From NCBI GenBank assembly GCA_964458335.1, contig CAYWIJ010000001.1:58149-122148 (forward strand): 64,000 nucleotides of DNA, read 5' to 3'. Origin of the DNA: Aalborg-AAW-1 sp964458335. GTDB taxonomy: Bacteria; Patescibacteriota; Gracilibacteria; Absconditabacterales; Absconditicoccaceae. Of this stretch, positions 31,206 through 41,568 are shown piece by piece; position 1 is the stretch's first letter, and each line of letters opens with the position of its first letter. A model generated the notes under the pieces. The model had not been told where the DNA came from. It ran no database searches and was given only the letters and a program-made list of their open reading frames with translations. The translations under genes were made by a program, and so were the position numbers.

Positions 31206-31469
31206 TTATCTTCTGATCATAATACCTCCTCCTTGATATCCATGACCTTGGATATGATATTCTTTTACTTGATAATTTCCTTTCAGGTCTTTATATTTAT
31301 GATAGAATTGGTGATGATTAGCGAAGGTAGTGAGTCTAATCACAATCCATAAGACGATAAGTACTCCAATAGCTATCCCTAGGCTTGTTTTTGCAAAAGT
31401 GACAATAGCTTTCCAGAGAGGTAAGGCAGGAGTGAAAAATTCTTTGAGTTCGTTCTTGAAGGTATCCAT
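31206..31469 (-). CDS. Small membrane protein
   Basis: An 87-residue protein with one long hydrophobic helix (SLGIAIGVLIVLWIVIRL) near residues 29-46. An acidic or aromatic N-terminal segment (MDTFKNELKEFFTPALPL) precedes it. The His/Gly-rich tail ends YHIQGHGYQGGGIMIRR, which could bind metal, by inference. It stops in TAA, has no UGA, and lies 79 bases downstream of the infB stop on the same strand. I recognise no family. Confidence 0.55.
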   Translation of the reverse strand: MDTFKNELKEFFTPALPLWKAIVTFAKTSLGIAIGVLIVLWIVIRLTTFANHHQFYHKYKDLKGNYQVKEYHIQGHGYQGGGIMIRR

Positions 31470-31548
31470 GATGATATACAGAAGGATAAAATATATGTAG
31501 AGATGATAGTCTACTCTTCTTCCTTAAATAAACCTTAAGAAAATATTC

Positions 31549-33849
31549 TTAGTTATTATCAGTAATTTCTTCCATCTCGTAGAAAGTGAGGATCATTCCT
31601 TCATTGAGTTTCTTCGATACCTTTACTTTCATACCACATTCATATCCTTCAGATACTTCTTTTACTGAGTTAGTCTCTCTTTGAAGTGAAGTAATTTCAC
31701 CAGAGATAACTTGTTCAGGATCTTCATTTTCAACTCTAAACTTCATACCATTGGCAATTTTACCTTCAACTACCTTACCTCAGATAATCATCGTTTTTTC
31801 TTTCTTATAGAAAATTCCAAGAATCTCGAGTTTACCTCTCTCAACTTCTCTATATTCTTTTTCTACCATATCTTTCATGACTTGTTCGATATAATCAGTA
31901 AGTGCATAGATAATATCAAAGAGTTTTACCGTTACTTTTGCATTTTCTGCCCTTTTCTTTAGAAGAGCTGAAACATTAATATTATAACCTAAAACAATAC
32001 CTTCTGACACTTGTGCAAGTCCGATATCTGATTCAGTCACGTCTCCGATACCGCTATGTATGATTTTGAATGATACATTTTTTGGGAGTGGAATATTATT
32101 TAACGCTTGTTTCATAGCTTCTAGACTTGAAGGACCATCTGCTTTACAGACGATTTTCAGTACTGCTCCATCATTTTTCTTCATTTGTTCAAGGAATGAT
32201 CATAGCGTACTGACACTGGTCTTCTCTAGTGATGCATTGATACCCTCAATTCTTCTATTTGCTTCTTTTTCGTTTGCTACTACTTCGATAACTCTACCTG
32301 GTTCTGGTACTTCATTGATACCTAAAATTTGTACTGGCTCTCCTCATTTAGCAACTCTAATGGCTTGTCCAGCTGAATTGATCATCTTTCTGATTTTACC
32401 ATAGGTATTATGAACGACGACTATATCTCCTACTTTCAAGGTACCAGTAAGGACAATAATAGAAGTCAGAATACCTTGTTTTGCATCTTTTTTAGCATCG
32501 ATCACTACTCCAACTGCTGATCTCGTAGGGTCATACTTCAGATCGAGAACTTCTGCTTGGAAAAGAATTTGTTCAAGAAGTTTGTCAATACCTTCACCCG
32601 TTTTAGATGATATTCCAATAAGAGGCACATCTCCTCCTCGTTCTTCAGGAATTAGCCCGTAGTTTCCTACATCAGCTTTAATCTGTTCAACCTTTATATC
32701 AGGTTTGTCAATTTTGGTAAGAGCAATAATGATGGGTACTCCAGCTTCTTTGGCATGGTTAATAGATTCGATAGTTTGTGGTTTGAGACCATCATCAGCA
32801 GCGATGACGATAACAACGATGTTTGTTACTTTTGCACCTCTTGACCTAAGATTTGTAAACAGTTCGTGTCCTGGGGTATCGATAAAGGTAATATCATTCC
32901 CATTATATTTTATCTTACTTGCACCTATAGATTGTGTGATACCTCCAGATTCTCCACCAGCTACAGATGTTTTCCTGAGATAATCAAGTAATGAAGTTTT
33001 CCCATGATCAACATGCCCCATCACCGTAACAATAGGAGCTCTAGAAATCGTATTTTCAGCAGATTTATCTTGTTCTAGAATAGCATTAAGATCACCACTC
33101 ATCACCTTATCAAGATCAAGAGTTTGTTGTTCTTTACTAACATTTACCCCAAATTCTAGAGCAATCAATGATACGGTATCAAAATCAAGAGCGGTATTGA
33201 TACCTCCCATAATCTTGTTCGTAAGCATAAATTTGAGAATCTGTGGAAATGGAATACCAGATTTTTCAGAAAATTCTTTTACAGAAATAACATCTTTGAT
33301 GATAATATTCTCTTTCTTAATCAAACTATCAGAAACAGCTGCTTCTTTAATGATTTTTGGTTTTGCTACAAGCGGCTCTTTTTTCTTTTCTGTTACAGGA
33401 GTATTATTGTAACTATTGTTATAGGCATTTTTTTTGTTTTTTTCTTTGTATTGCCCTTGTCAGAAATTTACATTTGATCTTTTGTCATGACTTCCTCCTC
33501 ATTTTGAGTGAGATTTTGTTCATAATGGCTCTCCACTACGAATAACGACAGCATTTTTCTTAGCAATTTGAGATGCTTGTTCAAAAAACTCTTCATTTGC
33601 TGCTTGTTTTTCTTGTTCTTTTTTCTCTGCTTGTATTTTTTCCTGTTCTTGTACTGGTATAACTTTAGTTTTTACTGGTTCAATTTTTTTCTTAAATCCT
33701 AGACCTCCAAAAAATGAATCTGATCCACTCCCAACGCTGCCAGAAGCGACAACTTTTTTATCTTTATCATCGGCTTTGACAACCTTCTTGATGATGATCG
33801 GTTTTTTCTTTTCTCATCCTTCTTCCTGTGGTTTTGCAAAAATAGACAT
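31549..33849 (-). CDS. infB: Translation initiation factor IF-2
   Basis: A 766-residue initiation GTPase. The N-terminal 150 residues are Lys/Glu/Asn-rich and disordered (KKVVKADDKDKKVV). The IF2N-like segment ISVKEFSEKSGIPFPQILKF follows near residue 190. The G-domain has G1 VTVMGHVDHGKTSLLDYL near residue 275, G2 ESGGITQSIGA, G3 FIDTPGHELF, G4 ALTKIDKPD and G5 GISSKTGEG. Domains II-IV follow, with the end ITDNN. A few glycines are UGA. It is divergent from the trigger factor gene upstream, with promoters for the latter in the gap. Confidence 0.97.
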
Positions 33850-33989
33850 ACACTTGTTCTATAGTAAAAAAATAGGACTACTTTATAGTCAATACGGATT
33901 ATATTAGTGAAATTATAGTTCAAATACAAGGAGAAAATAAGAAAGTGGGCTGATAAATCATATTTTTTATTGAAATTATAGCTTGTTGT

Positions 33990-34018
33990 GTTTACTACTG
34001 ATGTGAGAATACTATAAT
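33990..34018 (+). promoter_or_regulatory. Candidate promoter P1 of tig
   Basis: TTTACT (33990-33995) and TATAAT (34013-34018) are spaced 17 bases apart, about 90 bases upstream of the trigger factor start. The -10 is a perfect consensus. Confidence 0.5.
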
Positions 34019-34024
34019 GTTGTA

Positions 34025-34052
34025 TTGCAATTGTTGGAAAAATTTGTATACT
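34025..34052 (+). promoter_or_regulatory. Candidate promoter P2 of tig
   Basis: TTGCAA (34025-34030) and TATACT (34047-34052) are 16 bases apart. The same TTGCAA -35 is found before dedA at 60525. Confidence 0.45.
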
Positions 34053-34109
34053 GAATTACTGTTTTGTACTACACAACAACACATTTTAAATGTAATACAT
34101 TAATTGATA

Positions 34110-35333
34110 ATGAAAAAAATGGAATACAAGATTGATATGAAACAAGGAGATCAATCAAATTATAATTTTGTCGTCACAGTAACGCCAGAACAGAAACAAG
34201 CGTGTCATGATGCAGTTATTAAAGAATATCAAAAAGATGCTGTACAACCTGGATTTAGAAAGGGGCATGTGCCACTGAATATGGTAGAAAAGTTAGCAAA
34301 TCCTGCGACAGTTTTTATGGCTACTATGGAAGATTTGGTAAATGGTGCTATCCAACAAATCATTACTCAAACTCCTGATGTAAGATGGATTGGGCAGATA
34401 TACAATTTGGATACAGCTCACTTTAAAGAACAAAATGAAGAAGGAACACTTTCGTTTACTCTCGATGTATTTCCAGAAGTCATCACAAAAAATGATACAT
34501 GGACCAAAGAAAAAGTGAAAGCATATACTATGGAAGTTACCGATGAAGATGTCGATACTGCTCTGGATCAATTAAGATCTTCATATGCTACTTTTGACGA
34601 TGTAGATGTGGTGACTGATACTTCTTTGATGAGATTAAAAATTACTTTTCTTGATAAACAGAGAGAAGAAATAGGAAAAGGGAAAAATCAATATCTTGGA
34701 CAGGAGGAACTCGCTACTCATCCAGCTCTCCATAAACAATTTATTGGAAATAAGAAAGGCGATGTAGTAGAATTTGATTACAGTACAGCATCAGTAATTC
34801 CTTTGTTGAACCATAAAGGAGATGAAGTTCCAGCACAAATATCTTGTGAGATTGTTGATATTAAGCAAAAAGTACTTCCAGAATTGAATCAAGAGTTTGT
34901 CGATAAAACATTTAGTAAAGACGATAATATCACGTCTGTGGAAATATTGAAAGAAAAAGTAAGAGAAACAATCCAAAGCAATAAAGAAGAAAATTCTCTT
35001 TATGAATGGGTGGATAATTATCTTACGGCTGTCGATAAATCATTTGAAGTGATTATTCCGCAGACACTTATTGATGAAGAACTAAAAAATAGAATGGATC
35101 ATCTTGGTAAACAACTTGGTGGTGAAAAAGGTTTGAAAGCATATCTTGAACGTATGGGAGAAGATGAATCAAAAAAATATATTGAGACTATTAAACAAGC
35201 TGCAATATCTAGTATTCATAAATATTTTATTATGAAATGTGTAGCTGATGAGTTGAAACTTGATATCGATCGAGATACAGCACAAGCCAATGGTGAAGTA
35301 GAAAAAAAATTGTATGAGAAGTTAGTCAAATAG
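34110..35333 (+). CDS. tig: Trigger factor (ribosome-associated chaperone)
   Basis: A 407-residue chaperone. The ribosome-binding N-terminal domain has the signature QPGFRKGHVPLNMVEK (the G-F-R-x-G loop contacting L23). A region in the place of the PPIase domain (residues 150-240) is short and divergent (DKQREEIGKGKNQYLGQ), and the helical C-terminal domain follows. It folds nascent chains at the ribosome exit. It has no UGA codons across 407 codons, in contrast with hypothetical genes nearby. ATG at 34110 is preferred over the in-frame TTG at 34104. YbaB follows 40 bases downstream. Confidence 0.92.
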   Translation: MKKMEYKIDMKQGDQSNYNFVVTVTPEQKQACHDAVIKEYQKDAVQPGFRKGHVPLNMVEKLANPATVFMATMEDLVNGAIQQIITQTPDVRWIGQIYNLDTAHFKEQNEEGTLSFTLDVFPEVITKNDTWTKEKVKAYTMEVTDEDVDTALDQLRSSYATFDDVDVVTDTSLMRLKITFLDKQREEIGKGKNQYLGQEELATHPALHKQFIGNKKGDVVEFDYSTASVIPLLNHKGDEVPAQISCEIVDIKQKVLPELNQEFVDKTFSKDDNITSVEILKEKVRETIQSNKEENSLYEWVDNYLTAVDKSFEVIIPQTLIDEELKNRMDHLGKQLGGEKGLKAYLERMGEDESKKYIETIKQAAISSIHKYFIMKCVADELKLDIDRDTAQANGEVEKKLYEKLVK

Positions 35334-35372
35334 TATAATACATTAATTTTATATTTTTAATTTTCAATTATT

Positions 35373-35747
35373 ATGAATATGTTTGGACAGATGGGTGAAA
35401 TGAAAAAATTATATGACAAATACAAAACTCTCCAAGATAAACTGAAAAACCTTCTTATTAGAGCAAAAGAAGGAAAATTTGTAGATTCTGACGGAACTGA
35501 ACGTGAGGATGCAGTTGTGGTAGATATCTCAGGAGAGATGAAAGTTCAAAACATTGCAATCAATGATGATAATTTACTTGCTCCTGATCAGAAATCTACC
35601 CTTGAATCATTACTCGTCAAGGCTGTGACGAAAGCACAAAATAAAGCTCAAGAAGTAGCTGCAGAAAAGACGAAAGAAATCCTTGGATTTGATCCTTCTG
35701 ACATGGCTAGTATGATGGGCGGAGGAAAAATTCCTGGTCTCAGTTAG
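35373..35747 (+). CDS. YbaB/EbfC nucleoid-associated protein
   Basis: A 124-residue DNA-binding protein of the YbaB/EbfC family. It starts MNMFGQMGEMKKLYDKYKTLQ, contains the strand VVVDISGEMKVQNIAINDD, and has the helix LLVKAVTKAQNKAQEVAAE. The tail GFDPSDMASMMGGGKIPGLS is typical of the family, whose members often end in a Met/Gly-rich LPGL sequence. It has no UGA codons and lies 40 bases after tig, probably co-transcribed. Elsewhere ybaB accompanies dnaX-recR, which is not seen here. Confidence 0.93.
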   Translation: MNMFGQMGEMKKLYDKYKTLQDKLKNLLIRAKEGKFVDSDGTEREDAVVVDISGEMKVQNIAINDDNLLAPDQKSTLESLLVKAVTKAQNKAQEVAAEKTKEILGFDPSDMASMMGGGKIPGLS

Positions 35748-35873
35748 TCGAATCTTAAATAAACCTTAAACAATCAAGTTGCTTTTGTACAATAACTGTA
35801 AAAAGTGCTTGATTTTTTTGATGATTTTCTTATGTTGGAATGGTGTTTTTAATTTTTAAATTCTATCTTCCAT

Positions 35874-36527
35874 ATGAAAAAAATTATTATTCCTTTAATT
35901 CTCCTTGTCCTTGTCGCTTCTGGATATGTCTACTATTCTTCAAAACAAGCTCCTGATGTTCCTGTAGCATCTGCTCCAAATACAGAAGAAATTGTAGATG
36001 AGTCACTCTCAGAAGAATATGATACTTTGGTTGGTACTACTGAAGGTCTCTATGAAGTAGTGTCTGGTTCTGTTTTATGATGGAAAGCTACTAAACCAAC
36101 TGGATTTCATACAGGAGATATTATTATTACTACAGGTACTCTTGATTTGAATAATGGACTGATAACGTCTGGAAAATTTATATTTGATATGGACTCTATC
36201 GTAGTACATGATGATCCTAATAATGCTATGCTCCTCAAAGATATCAAAGAAGGAATATTCTCAGCTAGTACTTATCCAACATCTACATTTAACATCACTT
36301 CTGTAGTACTTACTGCAACAGGGTATACTGTGAATGGGGATCTTACTATTACTGATCAAACTCATCCAATATCATTCCCAGCCACTATACATATGGCTGA
36401 TGAGAATATTGTTTTACAATCAGCATTTGCTATTGATAGAAGGATTTGGGGATTAACGGCTCTTGAAGGGATTGCAAATGACTATATTGAATATACGATC
36501 AATCTTACATTCTCTCCTGCAAGATAA
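35874..36527 (+). CDS. YceI-family lipid-binding-like protein, membrane anchored
   Basis: A 217-residue exported protein. Residues 5-22 are an N-terminal hydrophobic anchor (IIPLILLVLVASGYVYY). A YceI lipocalin-like barrel follows: YEVVSGSVLGWKATKPTGFH, GKFIFDMDSIVVHD, LKDIKEGIFSASTYPTSTF, then YTVNGDLTITDQTHPISFP. YceI proteins bind long isoprenoid or fatty chains in other bacteria. The Gly of SVLGW is the single UGA (36078-36080), a conserved hydrophobic-Gly-W position. A terminator follows. Confidence 0.9.
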
Positions 36528-36548
36528 TGATTGTCTCTTAATAAAAAA

Positions 36549-36573
36549 GAAACTCGTTTATACGAGTTTTTTT
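36549..36573. terminator. Bidirectional terminator
   Basis: The hairpin aaactcg-ttta-cgagttt with flanking A and T runs sits between the convergent YceI gene and the minus-strand 85-residue gene. Confidence 0.75.
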
Positions 36574-36576
36574 GAT

Positions 36577-36834
36577 TTAGTTCATAAAAATGAAATGATG
36601 AGCTTGAATATTTTCATAAATGATAGACTTATGAAGGAGAGTATTAAAAAGTTTTGAATTATAATTACACTGATATAATAACATATGAAGAGCAGCGGGT
36701 TCTTTCATAATATCTTTATCTATAATAAGGAGATATTGTATTATCTGTGTTTGATATTTCTTTTGCACATCTTTTAGAAATTTATCTCTTATGAGAGGAT
36801 GAGAAGAGTCTATGAGAGAAAAATTTGTTTTCAT
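36577..36834 (-). CDS. Hypothetical 85-residue protein
   Basis: An 85-residue protein I do not recognise. It is helix-rich and soluble (FLKDVQKKYQTQIIQYLLII, AALHMLLYQCNYNSKLFNTL) and has no Gly. It stops at TAA next to a bidirectional terminator and lies 31 bases after the 289-residue gene on the same strand, with which it is probably co-transcribed. Absence of Gly codons means the alternative code does not affect it. Codon use resembles its neighbours. Confidence 0.45.
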   Translation of the reverse strand: MKTNFSLIDSSHPLIRDKFLKDVQKKYQTQIIQYLLIIDKDIMKEPAALHMLLYQCNYNSKLFNTLLHKSIIYENIQAHHFIFMN

Positions 36835-36865
36835 GGACTGATAGAGATTAAAATCCTATATTCTT

Positions 36866-37735
36866 CTATTCGCGATTTGTAGCCCAGAGAAGATACTGAG
36901 TAAAAGCTTGCTGGTCAAAATGTGCTTCTTCAGAGAGATATTCAGGTAGAAGAGATGAGACTAAATGAAATTGTGGGAAGATATATTGGATAGTTATGTC
37001 TTTACGTTTTGTTTGTTCTTTGATCAGTGTTTCATAATACATCCGTATTTGTTCAGTAGCTTTATGATCTATGATAATAATAATATGTTGTGTTCTTCTT
37101 ATATCATCAATAAGTTGGGTACTGAGTGAGATAGAAAATTTTTCTTGAAGATAAAGATTACATGAAAAATCCGTATGTTTACTAAGATGATGGATACTTC
37201 CTATTACTTCATCAGCGATACTAGGATTTGATATAAGTACATAATCTGAATATTTATCAGAATCAATAATCTTTGTAAATCCTGTATCCCAGGTTTGAGT
37301 TTGTAAGGTTTTCGGTAATATTTTGTTATGTATTCTAATATAGACGCTAGATTGAAATGAATGTAAAAGCTGTTCGATACTGACTGGTTCAATGACCTGA
37401 TAGTATTGTCCAAGCATAGTAGTGATATCATTTTCTTCTGGATTATTTTTTGTTAATATACTTTCTAATCCAGGATTAAGATTTATCCAGATGGGTCTTA
37501 TATTATATTCTTTGTTGATAGTGAGCATATCTGTAGTGGTAATACGATATGCTATTGAAACACAAGGAATTTCGTCAGGTATAGTAATCTTATTATTGAA
37601 GATATCAGAAAAAGTATAGAAAGTGATATGATTTGGGATATCTCTTGTAGGTTTAGTATCAGCAATAATAATACATGGATTGACTATATCATCTAGTATA
37701 TCATAAGAAGTAATATATTCATAAAGATTCACCAT
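36866..37735 (-). CDS. Transketolase-C-like/unknown protein
   Basis: A 289-residue protein with no clear family. The pattern near the C-terminus (YSDYVLISNPSIADEVIGS, IHHLSKHTDFSCNLYLQEKF, then IRRTQHIIIIIDHKATEQI) resembles the C-terminal domain of transketolase/E1-beta proteins, which binds subunits or cofactor-related nucleotide. The N-terminal part (IVNPCIIIADTKP, EIPCVSIAYRITTTDML) also looks like alternating alpha/beta. This is a weak structural guess. It stops at TAG. It lies downstream of dnaE in the opposite-coordinate direction, on the same strand and about 80 bases from the dnaE end. Confidence 0.5.
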   Translation of the reverse strand: MVNLYEYITSYDILDDIVNPCIIIADTKPTRDIPNHITFYTFSDIFNNKITIPDEIPCVSIAYRITTTDMLTINKEYNIRPIWINLNPGLESILTKNNPEENDITTMLGQYYQVIEPVSIEQLLHSFQSSVYIRIHNKILPKTLQTQTWDTGFTKIIDSDKYSDYVLISNPSIADEVIGSIHHLSKHTDFSCNLYLQEKFSISLSTQLIDDIRRTQHIIIIIDHKATEQIRMYYETLIKEQTKRKDITIQYIFPQFHLVSSLLPEYLSEEAHFDQQAFTQYLLWATNRE

Positions 37736-37815
37736 AGAGAGTTAAAAGTTGAAAGTTAAAAATTGCTTATAATATGGAATGACTATATTTACTATTCATA
37801 TTTCACCATTAATTA

Positions 37816-40806
37816 TTATTTTGTAATTTGTTTAATAAGATCCATACCTTGTTGTGAAATATGATAGGTTGTCCCATATACAAGAATAGTATAATCTTCT
37901 CCTATAGAACTATTGATAATATTACTTAAAAGTTTAATTTTTTCTATAGAATCTGGTAACGTAATAATGATGGGTCATTGTTGTGGAGTATTTTCGTTTT
38001 CTGATTGAGGTGTATCTATACGTACTTCTTCTTCAAATATTTGATCTCATCAGAAAATATCTTTTTGTTCCTCTTCTTTTATAATATCCTTGATGTCTTC
38101 AGATTCGAGAGATAGTGTCGTATGATTAGAGACTATGCCTTTTCTTCATGCTCTTACTTTTGCTACTGTCCATTGTGGATCATATTTATTAGCTTTCTTT
38201 GCTTGTTCAATAAACTGTTCAATATTCACTTTGATCATAGTATCGATTGTCCAATTTCTCGATTTAAATCCAGAAATAAGAAGAATATCATATACTTTAA
38301 TATCGAGAAGCTCTTTGACAAAAAATTCAAATGAATCTGTGATATCTTCTACCAGAATGAAAAATCATTTTTTTCTTGCTCTTATAATTTTCTTCACCAT
38401 GACGGCACAAGAGAAAGAAGTTGGATCTACTATTTTCTTGTACTGTTCGATAAATCCGAATTTTTTGGCATATGGATATAGCCCATCTAATGGATGTCAG
38501 GAAATCATGTTTTTGAAAATTTCGACATCATATTTACATTGTTCAATAATACTTGTAGAGCTTGTCTCTTGGAAGATAAGTTCTTGTGTTTCTGCCATTC
38601 CACCGAACAGTCCCATATCAAGCTGAGCAGCATTTTTGTGCCATTCGAGTAGTATGGGAAGATTGATAAGTAAGGTATTACGATCATATCGTTCGTCGAA
38701 ACATCCTGCTTTGATGAGTGATTCTAATATTCTTTTGTTAGCTACAAAAGGACATCTCTCTAAAAATTTTGCTAATGAAGGGAATATTCCATTTGTTTTT
38801 CTTTCAGTTTCGATTTGTTCACCAATCTCAAATCCTATACCTTTACAAGCATAGAATCCCATGATGATGGTTGACTCCCCTGCTGCAATATGATTATATG
38901 CTTTATTTATATATGGTGATTCAATAGTGATATTATGAGCTTGAATCTCATCAATAAATCCAGAAAGTTTATCCGTATCTTCTTCTACTGATCTAAGTAA
39001 TGCTGCATAAAACTCTAATGGATAACGAGCCTTGAGGTATCAAGTCTGATATGCAATATGAGCATAACATACGGCATGAGATTTATTAAAGGAATAAGAT
39101 GCGGCTGGCTCTATCATTTTCTCATAGATGAATTTTGCTGTTTCTGGTGTATATCATCTAAAACTTTGAGCTCTTTCCATAAACTCTAATTTGAGTTGTT
39201 CAATGATTTCCTTCTTTTTTTTACCTACTCACCTTCTCAGGAGATCTGCTTCAGGAAGTGAAAATCCAGCCATTGATTGTACTAAAAACATTAATTGTTC
39301 TTGATAGACAGCAATCCCATAGGTTAATCCCATAATAGATCACAAATCTTCTTCAAGTTTCGCTTTCTCAGATTCTACAAGTTTTCAGTCGTTGTTATAA
39401 GTCGATAACAGTATCTCTCTTAATTCTGGTAACATATAATCTACAGGCTCTTCTCCATGTTTTCTTTTAATATAGCTAGGAATAAATTCGAGCGGACCTG
39501 GACGATAGAGAGCATTCATTGCCACAAGATCATTAATATGATTTGGTTTGAGATCAATCAGAAATCTTCTAATACCATCTCACTCGAACTGGAAGATACC
39601 AGTTGTATCACCTGTCATAAATACTTTTTCAAATACTTCTTCGCTGTTTAAAATAGGATTAAAGGACATCGTTTTTATAAATTCATCGAAGAGTACACTA
39701 TCTTCAAGATAATGTATTTGGGTTTGAGTGATTGCTCAATTTTTTTGTAGATTTTTGAATTTTGCTCTCAAAATTTTGATACAGTTTTTGATAACAGAAA
39801 GATTTCTCAATCCCAAAAAATCCATTTTTAATAATCCAATATATTCAAGTGTTGGACCATCAAATTGACTTACCAGTGTTTTCTCTCCTCCTTTTTCTAT
39901 AAGTTGTGTTGCTGTATGTTCTGTAACGGGATCTGGTGAAATAATAATCCCACAAGCATGCACTCAAAGTTGTCTCAGATTACCTTCCAGTTCTGAGCCT
40001 TGGATAATAGATTCTCTAATATATTGATCTTGATCATAAATAGTGAGAAGTTCATCACTTACTCCATTATCTTTATTGATGATTTGTTTAAGAGATTTAA
40101 CATCTCCCATGAGATTGGAAGTAAGATTAGATTTATCAAATGGGATTCCAATAGCTCTGGCTGCGTCTTTAAATGCTGCCTTGGTTGCCATCTTCATATA
40201 TGTACCAATTGCTGATACATGATCATAACCATATTTTTCTGTGACGTATTCTACCACTTTCCCTCTTAATGTATCTTCAAAATCAATATCAAAATCTGGC
40301 ATCGAAATACGTGCAGGATTGAGGAATCTCTCAAACAGCAAATCATAAGCAAAAGGATTGACGTCAGTAATAGATACAAGATAGGCAAGTAAAGAACCAG
40401 CTCCAGATCATCTTCCTGGTCCTACCATAATATTATTATTTTTTGCCCATGACGTAAAATCTGATACAACTAGTATATAAGTATTGAATCCCATTTCTTT
40501 AATAACTTTCAGCTCATATTCTAGACGTTCTATATACTCAGCTAGTGGATAGTAATATTGTTCTTTTGTAAAAGTATCAGAAAATTCAGTATTCTGACGA
40601 ATAAAATCGTGTTTGAATACGGTGTAAGTGCCTCTTGTAATCTCTTTGAGTTCTTGTGGATTGAGTTCTTGAAGTACTTTGTCTGCAATCCCTTTATCGG
40701 TAGTAGCAACCATTTGTATGAGCATTTTTGTGTCTCGAGAAAATTTACAGAGTTGATTGAGTCCTGTATATGCTTTATAACGAAGTTCAAATTCAAAAAT
40801 ATCCAC
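37816..40806 (-). CDS. dnaE: DNA polymerase III alpha subunit lacking the N-terminal PHP domain
   Basis: A 996-residue replicative polymerase. Conserved elements include YIERLEYELKVIKEMGFNTY, IMVGPGRGSGAGSLLAYLV and LLFERFLNPARISMPDFDID with the two catalytic Asp near residue 170. Others are the third Asp region LLKMDFLGLRNLSVIKN, MNALYRPGPLEFIPSYIKRK and YSFNKSHAVCYAHIAYQTG. Compared with E. coli DnaE, whose catalytic Asp are at about 401-403, some 230 N-terminal residues are absent, which is the PHP domain. The start is GTG at 40806, as an in-frame TAA lies six codons upstream. Many glycines are UGA (GPGRGSG, HACG side). The C-terminal OB/tau-binding part is short. Upstream is only an attataa repeat and a terminator. 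Confidence 0.93.
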
Positions 40807-40811
40807 GTAGG

Positions 40812-40844
40812 AAATTATAAATTATAAATTATAAATTATAAATT
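40812..40844. repeat. Tandem attataa repeat
   Basis: Four to five units of attataa(a) lie right before dnaE. Similar short blocks are near 52230-52258 and 44088-44104, so this is a common intergenic motif rather than a CRISPR. Confidence 0.7.
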
Positions 40845-40954
40845 ACTGTTTTCACATACACAAGAGACTTTCTCTCTTTTGTAATCTATAATTTTGTAGA
40901 TAATATAGTATACTGATTTACTTTCTCTGTTTCAAATGGAATTTTTAAAAAAAG

Positions 40955-40987
40955 AAAAAATCCTGACACTGTGTCAGAACTTTTTAG
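40955..40987. terminator. Rho-independent terminator
   Basis: The hairpin ctgacac-t-gtgtcag with an A-run on the left and TTTTT on the right sits just downstream of the VirB2-like gene on its strand. Confidence 0.7.
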
Positions 40988-41005
40988 TGTATAATACATC
41001 TTTGA

Positions 41006-41446
41006 TTAACTGGTAGCAACAAGTCCAATAATATAGAATATGAAAGTAACAATAAACCAAGAGATAGAGATAAATGCAATACCAATAGCTGCATTTTTCA
41101 AAATCTTGAGACCTTCTTTGTAGGCATCTTCTTGTCCTCCAGATGCTACCATTTTGTATCCTCCCCAGAGAAGCATAACAAGTGCGATCAAAGCAAGAAG
41201 ACCAAGTGCATAGTTAATAAATTTCTTTATAACACTAAGAATATTATCTCATTGATCTGTACCTGCATTGATACCCTCAATTCCACTTGTGTTTTCTGCA
41301 TTGATTCAGAATCATCCAATTTGACTACCTCCTGCATTTTGTGCAAATACATTACTAGCAGTATTCATAAGAGCAAGTGTTGTAAGTCCTCCAATAATAT
41401 AGAGACCAAAGAGTTTGTGGGCGAAGTTTTTGAGTTTCGTAACCAT
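41006..41446 (-). CDS. VirB2/TrbC-like pilin-type small membrane protein
   Basis: A 146-residue protein with a signal peptide (FAHKLFGLYIIGGLTTLALM, cleavage near NVFA/QNA). Two transmembrane helices follow: FINYALGLLALIALVMLLWGGY, and AAIGIAFISISWFIVTFIFY after a polar loop (ASGGQEDAYKEGLKILKN). This layout is that of VirB2/TrbC pilins and of the related membrane proteins that CPR bacteria carry in many copies. Three glycines in the first third are UGA (QIGGFGINAE area). No other type IV secretion gene is nearby, so its assembly partners lie elsewhere. It is monocistronic between a terminator and the divergent PBP gene. Confidence 0.75.
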
Positions 41447-41568
41447 TGTACATGTGTATATGAGTTAAAAATAACACTTTTATTATATGCTTTTTATTTG
41501 ATAATGCAAATTTTTTCCGTATAAATACTTTGTTTTCTCTTTGCTATTTTAAAAAACTAATATATAAT

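Noticed and set aside
40812..40844. CRISPR-like short repeats
   Set aside because: The attataa units are contiguous with no spacers, and no cas genes are present.
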